Assembly (NCBI GenBank): GCA_003157595.1
Contig: PMKB01000074.1
Location: 1-7,505, forward strand
Source: Solirubrobacterales bacterium
GTDB taxonomy: Bacteria > Actinomycetota > Thermoleophilia > Solirubrobacterales > Solirubrobacteraceae
Direction of reading: 5' to 3'
DNA length: 7,505 nucleotides
Position numbers and translations under genes: made by a program. Position 1 is the stretch's first letter. Each line of letters begins with the position of its first letter. Shown piece after piece: positions 1 to 5,056 of this stretch. The notes under the pieces are model-generated. The model made no database searches and had not been told where the DNA came from. It saw only the letters and a program-made list of their open reading frames with translations.

Positions 1-1187
1 TCGACCGGCGTGTTGAGCGTGTTGCTCATCGCCACGTGGACGCAGCTCGGCCCGTCGGCGTCCGGGCAGGCGCCCTGGCCGCCGCCGATCGTCTCGTAAT
101 AGGAGAAGCGCGCGTTCCCGAGCGTCAGGTTGTTCATCGTGCCCTGCCCGAGCGCGCGGCCGAATGCGCCGAGCACCAGATCGGCAACGCGCGAGGAGGT
201 CTCGACGTTGCCGGCGGCCACCGCGGCCGGGCGACGCGCGTTCAGCAGCGACCCCGCGGGCGCGCGGATCTCGATCGGCCGGTACGCGCCGGCGTTGGGC
301 GGCGTCTCGGGATCGGTCAGTACGCGCACCGCGAAGTAGCAGGCGGAGTGCGTCACGGCCAGCGGGCAGTTGAGGTTGCCGGGGTGCTGGGCGGCACTGC
401 CGGCAAAGTCGAGGACGATCCTCCCTGCCTCCACGGTCGCCCGCAAACACAGCTCGAGATCGCCCTCCGGCGCTTCGACGATGTCGCGCGCCTCGCGCAC
501 CCCGTCCCCGAGCACCGCGATCGCGGCCGCCGCACGCAGCTCGCCGTAGTCGAGCACGGACGCCAGCGTTTGCACGAGCTTCGGCGGTCCCAGACGGCTC
601 GCGAGCTCCTCGAGCCGTCGCGCGCCGATCACGTTGGCCGCCAGCTGCGCGCGCAGGTCGGCCGCGCGCTCTTCCGGCTGGCGCATCGGAGCAACGAGTG
701 CCTCGATCAGTGCCTCCCCGAACGGCTGCGGCGCGATCCGCACCCCCTCCTCCGCCAGCGTGCGGCTGTCCGCCGGCATCGACCCGGCGGTTCGCCCCCC
801 GACATCGGCGTGGTGCGCGCGCGTCGCGGCGAAGCCGATCAGGCGCCCGTTGAGGTGAGCGGCGCTGATGACTGTGATGTCCGGCAGATGCGTGCCACCG
901 GCGAACGGATCGTTGAGGATCCACGAACGCCCAGGCGGCTGATCCTGCTCGAGCACCGCCGCGACCGCGGCCGGCATCGCGCCGAGGTGCACCGGAATGT
1001 GCTCGGCCTGCATGATCATCTCGCCGCGTGCGTCGAACAGGGCGCTTGAGGCATCGCGGCGCTCCTTGATGTTCGGCGAGTGCGCGGCCCGGATCAGCAG
1101 CGCACCCATCTCCTCGCAAGCGGCGTGCAGCGCGCCGAGGGTTATCGGCAGCTCGATCGGGTCGCCGGCCGGGGCTGCGGGACTCAT
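1..1187 (-). CDS. hyuB: Hydantoinase/oxoprolinase subunit B (HyuB family), 3'-truncated by window edge
   Basis: Translating the minus strand from ATG at 1187 gives 395 residues with no stop before the window edge, so the C-terminus is missing (family members are usually over 500 residues). The family pattern is clear: SPNIKERRDAS (37-47), GEMIMQAEHIPVHLGAMP (55-72), NDPFAGGTHLPDI (92-104), TRAHHADVGG (122-131), AAGNVETSSRVADLVLGAF (324-342) and YYETIGGGQGA (363-373). The N/D/H-rich stretches at 92-104 and 122-131 are the probable active-site or metal-binding region by family analogy. Known relatives form a cytoplasmic complex with an A subunit that opens cyclic amides using ATP (5-oxoprolinase, N-methylhydantoinase, caprolactamase) or carboxylates ketones (acetone/acetophenone carboxylases). 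The start is fixed by the 4-nt ATGA overlap with the upstream A-subunit stop, which implies translational coupling. The family is near certain; the substrate is unknown. Confidence 0.93.
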   Translation of the reverse strand, partial: MSPAAPAGDPIELPITLGALHAACEEMGALLIRAAHSPNIKERRDASSALFDARGEMIMQAEHIPVHLGAMPAAVAAVLEQDQPPGRSWILNDPFAGGTHLPDITVISAAHLNGRLIGFAATRAHHADVGGRTAGSMPADSRTLAEEGVRIAPQPFGEALIEALVAPMRQPEERAADLRAQLAANVIGARRLEELASRLGPPKLVQTLASVLDYGELRAAAAIAVLGDGVREARDIVEAPEGDLELCLRATVEAGRIVLDFAGSAAQHPGNLNCPLAVTHSACYFAVRVLTDPETPPNAGAYRPIEIRAPAGSLLNARRPAAVAAGNVETSSRVADLVLGAFGRALGQGTMNNLTLGNARFSYYETIGGGQGACPDADGPSCVHVAMSNTLNTPV

Positions 1188-3127
1188 GCGCGCGTCAGCT
1201 CGATCGTCCCGTCCGCCAGGACCAGCCCGGCCCACCCCGGGGTGACCAGCAGCGTCGCGTCCGTCAGCGCACAGACCGCTGGAGCCTCGATGCGGTCGTC
1301 GGGCGCCGGCTCGCCGGTGATCAGTGTCGCTTCGAGCTCGCGACCGTCGAGCCTGATCCGCGTGCTCGTGCGGACCGTCCGCGAGCGCGCGGCGCGCGCC
1401 ACAAACGAGGGCGCTTCACCCCAAACCGACACCGTCACCGTCACCAGCTCGACCTCGCTCGCGGCCTCGCGGTAGCCGTAGGCGCGCTCGTGCGCCTCCT
1501 CGAATCGCGCGCGAAGCAGACCTGCGTCGGCGTCCGGCGGGGCGTCGACGGTCAGCTCGAACGACTGCCCGCGGTAGCGCAGCGCGTAGCGCACGCGCTC
1601 GTCGCAGGGATCGCTGCCCAGTTCGGCCCGCGCGCGGGCGCGCAGGGGCCCAACCGCCGCCGCCTCGAAGGAGCCGGTGGCGTCGCGTCGCGGCGCGGCC
1701 GCGGCGAGCCCGAGTGCCGAGAGCACGCCGCAGGCCCGCGGGCAGAAGATCCGACGGATTCCCAATGCCGCCGCGATCGCCGTCGCATGCAGCGGCCCGG
1801 CCCCGCCGAAGGCCATCAGCGTGTAGTCCCGCGGGTCGATCCCCCGCGCGACCGTCACGGCGCGCATCGCGCGGAGCATCTCGGCGTTGGCGACCTCGAC
1901 GATGCCCTCAGCGGCGCGCAACGGCTCGACCCCCAGCTCGTCCGCGAGGCGCCCGATGGCAGCCAGCGCCAGCTCGTGATCGAGCCGGACTCCGCCCGCG
2001 AGCACCCCGTCGCGGGGCAGGTGACCGAGCACCAGGTGGGCGTCGGTGACCGTCGGCTCGCCGCCGCCGCGCCCGTAGGCTGCGGGTCCGGGTCGCGCGC
2101 CGGAGGAGCGGGGACCGACACGCAGGACGCCGCCGGCGTCGCGCCAGCCGATCGAGCCGCCGCCGGCGCCGACCGTCTCGATGTCCAGACTCGGCAGCGC
2201 CAGCGGCCGCCCGGCGATCGTACGCCGGTCTGTCTCGCGAACCTCGCCCTGATCGATCGCGCAGACGTCGGTCGAGGTGCCACCCATATCGAAGCACAGC
2301 ACGTCGCGCGCGCCCGCCGCGGCGGCGACCATGCGCGCTCCCTGGACGCCACCGGCCGGGCCGGAGAGAACCGTCAGCGCTCCGTGGGCGGCGGCTCGCG
2401 CGGCGCTCGTCAGACCGCCCGAGGATTGCATCACCGCGGCGTGGGGCAGCCCGGCCTGTGTACAGCGATCGGCGAGGTTGGAGAGATGTCCGCGCAGCAG
2501 CGGCGAGAGCGCGGCATCGAGCTCGGTCGTGGCTCCGCGCTCGTATTCGCGTGGCGTGGCGCTGACCTCATGCGACAGCGAGATGTGAACGTCCGGCAGC
2601 CGGCGACGCAACGCGTCGCGCACCTCGAGCTCATGCCCGGGGTGCGCCGAGGCGTGCAGCAGCACGACCGCGATCGCCTCGACCGCCGCCCCGGCGAGCG
2701 CCGACGCCAGCTCCTCCAGGCCGGCCGGTGAGCGCAGCGGGCCGTGCGGGCCGGTCCGCTCATCGACCGCGAAGCGCAACGGCGCCGGCACGAGCGCCGG
2801 CGGGTGCGGGACGCACAGGCGGTAGAGGTCCGCGCGCGCCTGGCGGCCCAGCTCGACCAGGTCGGTGAAGCCCTCGGTCGCGACCAGCGCCGTGCGCGCC
2901 GCGCGCCCCTCGAGCAGAGCGTTGGTCGTCACCGTCGTCCCGTGCGCGAAGGCCGAGATCTCGGCCGCCGTGGCGCCCGCGGCGTCCAGCGCGAGCTCGA
3001 TCGCCCGGATCACGCCGACGGACTCGTCCGCCGGCGTGGTCAGCGTCTTCGCCGTGTATAGGTCCCCGGTTGGCGACGCCGCAACCGCGTCGGTGAAAGT
3101 CCCACCCACATCGACGCCGAGCAGCAT
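1184..3127 (-). CDS. hyuA: Hydantoinase/oxoprolinase subunit A (HyuA family), ATP-dependent
   Basis: The product is 647 aa, near the usual 650-700 for the family. The N-terminal domain opens with GVDVGGTFTDA (4-14), the ASKHA-type phosphate-binding loop, followed by HGTTVTTNALLEG (62-74). The catalytic domain carries SGPAGGVQGA (255-264), DMGGTSTDV (280-288), ETVGAGGGSIGW (317-328), GARPGPAAYGRGG (343-355) and FGGAGPLHA (440-448). The C-terminal domain shows RYRGQSFEL (517-525) and HERAYGY (546-552). In the family this subunit binds and hydrolyses ATP to activate a cyclic amide (hydantoin, 5-oxoproline, lactam) or a ketone, working with subunit B. I chose ATG at 3127 because GVDVGGTFTDA normally sits within a few residues of the N-terminus. 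The frame stays open upstream to 3313, but that extension is arginine-rich, unlike the family, and overlaps the aminotransferase gene. GTG at 3136 is an alternative; GGGGA directly abuts the ATG, too close for a normal ribosome site. It overlaps the B gene by ATGA and lies 82 nt after the aminotransferase, probably in the same operon. Confidence 0.93.
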   Translation of the reverse strand: MLLGVDVGGTFTDAVAASPTGDLYTAKTLTTPADESVGVIRAIELALDAAGATAAEISAFAHGTTVTTNALLEGRAARTALVATEGFTDLVELGRQARADLYRLCVPHPPALVPAPLRFAVDERTGPHGPLRSPAGLEELASALAGAAVEAIAVVLLHASAHPGHELEVRDALRRRLPDVHISLSHEVSATPREYERGATTELDAALSPLLRGHLSNLADRCTQAGLPHAAVMQSSGGLTSAARAAAHGALTVLSGPAGGVQGARMVAAAAGARDVLCFDMGGTSTDVCAIDQGEVRETDRRTIAGRPLALPSLDIETVGAGGGSIGWRDAGGVLRVGPRSSGARPGPAAYGRGGGEPTVTDAHLVLGHLPRDGVLAGGVRLDHELALAAIGRLADELGVEPLRAAEGIVEVANAEMLRAMRAVTVARGIDPRDYTLMAFGGAGPLHATAIAAALGIRRIFCPRACGVLSALGLAAAAPRRDATGSFEAAAVGPLRARARAELGSDPCDERVRYALRYRGQSFELTVDAPPDADAGLLRARFEEAHERAYGYREAASEVELVTVTVSVWGEAPSFVARAARSRTVRTSTRIRLDGRELEATLITGEPAPDDRIEAPAVCALTDATLLVTPGWAGLVLADGTIELTRA

Positions 3128-3209
3128 TCCCCGCACGTTATCGATGCTCGCGCGGCCCGCGCGTCGCGTCGCCTCGCCTCCCGGCGCCCGGCGCGCGGCG
3201 CGCGAACGC
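3128..3209 (-). other. Within-operon spacer with GC-rich inverted repeats
   Basis: This 82-nt gap separates the aminotransferase stop from the A-subunit start. It contains a perfect 7-bp inverted repeat around one base at 3149-3163 (CGCGCGG / CCGCGCG, realistically a 5-bp stem with a 5-nt loop). It also has short tandem iterations (GCGTC twice, GCCTC twice, 3161-3180) and alternating GC between 3190 and 3204. I see no TTGACA/TAnnnT promoter. A purine-rich GGGAGGCGAGGC on the minus strand lies about 45 nt from the start codon, too far to act as its ribosome site. It may be a structured spacer that tunes translation or mRNA decay, or simply GC-rich noise. Confidence 0.35.
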
Positions 3210-4097
3210 CTAGGAGTGCAACGTCGTGATCGCGGGTGCGCGCGGCAGCGACGCTGCGAACAGCGCCTGAGCCCGTCGCGTGATCGGCCCTGGCGCCGCA
3301 AGCGGGCGCCCATCGACGGTCGCGATCGGCACGACCTCCGCGCCGGTTCCGGTGAGGAACGCCTCGTCGGCCGTCCACGCGTCGGCGCTCACGAGCGTGT
3401 GCTCGTGCACGGGGATCTTGTCTGCGCGCAGCAGCTCGATGACGTGGTCTCGCGTGATGCCCTCCAACCCGCCCGCGGACACCGGCGGTGTGCGCACCTC
3501 CCCGCCACGGACGAGGAAGACATTGTCGGCCGTGCACTCGGAGATCTCGCCGGCGCCGTTCAGCAGCAATGCCTCGTGTGCGCCGCGCGCCCGGGCCTCC
3601 GCCGCCGCGAGCACTGAGGTGAGGTAGTTCAGCGACTTGATCTGCGGCGGCACACTGTCGGGCGAGGCGCGGCGCAGGCTCGAGGTGATCACGTCCACGC
3701 CTCGCTCGTAGAGCTCGGGCGGATATAGCTGCAGCGAGGCGGCGATCAGGATCGTCGTCGGACGCTCGCAGCTGTGCGCGGAGACACCGAGCAGGCCCCG
3801 GCCGCGCGTGACGATCAGGCGCAGGTAGCCATCCGCTTGGCCGAAGCGGGCGATCGCATGCGCGCACAGCTCCGTGAGCTCTGCGTCGCCCTGAGTAACG
3901 TCGATCATCAGGCAGCGCGCGGAGGCGCGCAGCCGGCGCAGGTGGGCCGCCAGCAGGAACGGCGTCGCCGCGTAGAAGCGGATGCCCTCGAACACGCCGT
4001 CGCCGTACAGCAGGCCATGGTCGAGCACCGACACCGTCGCGTTCGCGGCATCGTCGTGCCAGACCCCGTCGACCCAGGCGATCGATTGGCGGGTCAC
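3210..4097 (-). CDS. Class IV (fold type IV) PLP aminotransferase, branched-chain amino acid aminotransferase-like
   Basis: The product is 295 aa, full length for prokaryotic IlvE-type enzymes. It should transfer an amino group between an amino acid and a 2-oxo acid (typically 2-oxoglutarate/glutamate) in the cytoplasm using PLP. The N-terminal domain has DHGLLYGDGVFEGIRFY (26-42) and HLRRL (52-56, with the likely phosphate-binding Arg). The PLP lysine is K154 in PPQIKSLNYL, followed by Y158. E187 in GEISECTADNVF is spaced from K154 as expected for the glutamate that contacts the pyridine nitrogen, and GGLEGITRDHV (209-219) and FLTGTGAEVVPI (247-258) complete the cofactor pocket. GIRFY and YLR (91-93) resemble branched-chain aminotransferases rather than D-amino acid or (R)-amine transaminases, so L-branched-chain or related hydrophobic substrates are my first guess. 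Placement ahead of the hydantoinase genes and under a TetR suggests catabolism rather than the housekeeping ilvE role. The start is GTG at 4097, predicted to lie at the 5' end of the mRNA. D-alanine aminotransferase or aminodeoxychorismate lyase remain less likely options. Confidence 0.88.
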   Translation of the reverse strand: MTRQSIAWVDGVWHDDAANATVSVLDHGLLYGDGVFEGIRFYAATPFLLAAHLRRLRASARCLMIDVTQGDAELTELCAHAIARFGQADGYLRLIVTRGRGLLGVSAHSCERPTTILIAASLQLYPPELYERGVDVITSSLRRASPDSVPPQIKSLNYLTSVLAAAEARARGAHEALLLNGAGEISECTADNVFLVRGGEVRTPPVSAGGLEGITRDHVIELLRADKIPVHEHTLVSADAWTADEAFLTGTGAEVVPIATVDGRPLAAPGPITRRAQALFAASLPRAPAITTLHS

Positions 4098-4103
4098 CGT
4101 GCG

Positions 4104-4127
4104 AACTTACTGTTCACACAGTTAGTT
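4104..4127. promoter_or_regulatory. TetR-type operator palindrome between divergent genes
   Basis: Two 10-nt arms, AACTTACTGT (4104-4113) and ACAGTTAGTT (4118-4127), are inverted repeats with 9 of 10 pairs matching around a 4-nt centre (TCAC). Size, symmetry and AT-rich composition fit a TetR-family dimer site. The site covers the -10 and spacer of the operon promoter and touches its -35, so binding there should block RNA polymerase. It also lies where the -35 region of the tetR promoter would be, which suggests autoregulation. That the neighbouring TetR binds here is inferred from position. Confidence 0.75.
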
Positions 4128-4132
4128 GTCAA
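4104..4132 (-). promoter_or_regulatory. Promoter of the aminotransferase-hydantoinase operon (leaderless)
   Basis: On the minus strand there is a perfect -35 TTGACA (4132-4127), a 17-bp spacer (4126-4110) and a -10 TAAGTT (4109-4104) matching the actinobacterial TAnnnT pattern. The -10 is followed by 6 nt and then GTG at 4097, so a normal start distance places +1 at or next to the start codon. There is therefore no room for a Shine-Dalgarno sequence, as expected for a leaderless transcript. The operator palindrome overlaps the spacer and -10. Confidence 0.72.
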
Positions 4133-4148
4133 GATGAGTCGATAGCCT
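4120..4148 (+). promoter_or_regulatory. Probable leaderless promoter of the tetR gene
   Basis: A -10-like TAGCCT (4143-4148, TAnnnT) is followed by 6 nt and GTG at 4155, the same geometry as the divergent promoter. The -35 position with a 17-bp spacer (4120-4125, AGTTAG) is a poor match to consensus and falls inside the operator. I see no Shine-Dalgarno before 4155. A weak promoter would suit an autoregulated repressor. Confidence 0.45.
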
Positions 4149-4154
4149 TCGTAT

Positions 4155-4832
4155 GTGTCGACACGTGCACCGGCCCCTCCCGAAGTCCGCCGTCGCGACG
4201 CCGTCGCCTCGCGCCGCGCGATCCTCGACGCGGCGGAGCAGTTGTTCGCGCAGCGCGGCTACGAGCGCGCCAGCCTCGGCGAGATCGGCCGCCGGGCCGG
4301 CGTGTCGGCCGCGCTGCCGGCCTACTTCTTCGGCAGCAAGCAGGCGGTCTATGAGGCGGTTCTCGAGCGTCTGCTGCTCGACCGCGAAAAGCGCCTCGAG
4401 CCGCTCGCTGCGCGCGCGGCAGAAGAGCTCGAGCGCAGCGGCCGGCTGCGGCCCGCGCTGGAGCTGCTGATCGACGGCTACATCGACTTCCTGCGCGAGC
4501 ACACTACGCTCGTCCGCCTGATGGGCCGCGAGGCGCTGGGAGGCGGCCGCCACCTCGCCCCCGGGCCCCGTCATTCCGTCGCGGTGGCGGGAGGACTCGC
4601 ACGCTTCCTTCGCTCGTTGCCGCCGCCACCCGGTCCTTCGGTTGACCCCGAGCAGCTGCTCATCACCGTCGTGGCGCTGTGCTTCTTCCCGATCGAGCAC
4701 AACGACACGATGCTCGCCGCGATGGGACTGGACGCCACCGGCGAGCAGTTCGCGACCGCCCGCAAGCGCCACGTCGTCGACGTGCTCGAGCGCGTGCTGA
4801 GCGGCGGCGCCGCCGAGCCGCGAGAGCGCTAG
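4155..4832 (+). CDS. TetR/AcrR family transcriptional regulator
   Basis: The product is 225 aa, typical of TetR proteins. The N-terminal DNA-binding domain runs about 20-68: ILDAAEQLFAQRGYERASLG (23-42) is helix 1 and the turn into helix 2, IGRRAGVSAALPAYFFGSKQ (44-63) holds the helix-turn-helix with the YFFGSK signature, and VYEAVL (65-70) begins helix 4. The rest is a helical ligand-binding and dimerisation domain of undetermined specificity, with a proline-rich loop at 155-161 (LPPPPGP). It starts with GTG at 4155; an ATG two bases earlier (4153) opens a different frame that does not encode the domain. It is divergent from the aminotransferase-hydantoinase operon across 57 bp that contains a palindrome, so it is most likely the local repressor, responding to the operon's substrate or an intermediate, and probably controls itself. 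The stop TAG lies in the palindrome CTAG (4829-4832). Confidence 0.93.
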   Translation: MSTRAPAPPEVRRRDAVASRRAILDAAEQLFAQRGYERASLGEIGRRAGVSAALPAYFFGSKQAVYEAVLERLLLDREKRLEPLAARAAEELERSGRLRPALELLIDGYIDFLREHTTLVRLMGREALGGGRHLAPGPRHSVAVAGGLARFLRSLPPPPGPSVDPEQLLITVVALCFFPIEHNDTMLAAMGLDATGEQFATARKRHVVDVLERVLSGGAAEPRER

Positions 4833-4900
4833 CGGCGACGCGCGCGCCAGCGCGTGAGCATTCGCCACAGACGCCGCAGCAGTCGAGTCCAGTCACCCAT
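4829..4900 (-). CDS. Doubtful 23-residue cationic small ORF
   Basis: ATG at 4898-4900 opens 23 codons ending in TAG at 4829-4831. The product begins MGDWTRLLRRLWRMLTRW and ends in a run of arginines, so it is rich in Arg, Trp and Leu and could form an amphipathic cationic helix. Its stop shares the CTAG with the tetR stop in convergent orientation. Against it: no clear Shine-Dalgarno, third-position G+C (17 of 23 codons) below that of the neighbouring genes, and its 3' half overlaps a hairpin that may be the tetR terminator. I do not recognise it; chance is the more likely explanation. Confidence 0.15.
   Translation of the reverse strand: MGDWTRLLRRLWRMLTRWRARRR
4838..4855 (+). terminator. 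Possible terminator hairpin after tetR
   Basis: ACGCGC (4838-4843) and GCGCGT (4850-4855) form a perfect 6-bp GC-rich stem with a 6-nt loop, starting 6 nt after the tetR stop. There is no following T-run, so it is not a classic intrinsic terminator; GC-only hairpins of this kind are common at high-GC gene ends, and chance is possible. Confidence 0.3.
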
Positions 4901-5029
4901 CGGCCCGAGTCTCGCATATCAACACCGAGCCGCGCACCGCGTGGCGGCCAGCCGGGGACCCGCGCCACTGCGCGAGTACTGACGGACGTCGGACCGCGGC
5001 GCTCCTGCGGACCTGTGAGCAGTTCGCAC

Positions 5030-5047
5030 CTCGCCGCCGCCGGCGAG
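5030..5047 (-). terminator. Possible terminator hairpin after the membrane ferritin gene
   Basis: CTCGCCG (5030-5036) and CGGCGAG (5041-5047) make a perfect 7-bp stem with a 4-nt loop, about 10 nt beyond the minus-strand stop at 5057-5059. A second short inverted repeat, GAGCG / CGCTC (5045-5058), overlaps the stop. Neither has a T-run on the minus strand, so any terminator function is tentative. Confidence 0.33.
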
Positions 5048-5056
5048 CGCTCGCGC

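Larger units (their letters stand above)
4833..5056. other. Convergent intergenic region between tetR and the membrane ferritin gene
   Basis: This 224-bp stretch separates two convergent genes. Besides the hairpins at its two ends and the doubtful small ORF, it has an imperfect 7-bp inverted repeat with one mismatch (GGACCGC 4991-4997 / GCGGACC 5007-5013). I see no convincing promoter, tRNA, known RNA or longer conserved-looking ORF. Confidence 0.6.

Noticed and set aside
36..1049. Long plus-strand open frame of 337 codons
   Set aside because: It lies antisense to the hydantoinase B gene, is Arg/Ala/His-rich with no domain pattern, and is a typical high-GC shadow frame.
1490..2731. Long plus-strand open frame of 413 codons
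   Set aside because: It is antisense to the hydantoinase A gene; composition is dominated by Arg, Gly, Ala and Gln and there are no recognisable motifs, while the opposite strand carries clear family motifs.
3128..3313. N-terminal extension of hydantoinase A from an ATG at 3313
   Set aside because: The extra 62 residues are Arg-rich, unlike the family, and overlap the end of the aminotransferase gene; the conserved GVDVGGTFTDA begins right after ATG 3127.
4122..4868. Minus-strand open frame of 248 codons opposite tetR
   Set aside because: It is antisense to a full TetR protein, has no motif, and would run through the divergent control region.
4991..5013. Inverted repeat GGACCGC / GCGGACC as a regulatory site or terminator
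   Set aside because: One internal mismatch, a short stem, no T-run and no nearby gene start; not distinguishable from chance in such GC-rich sequence.
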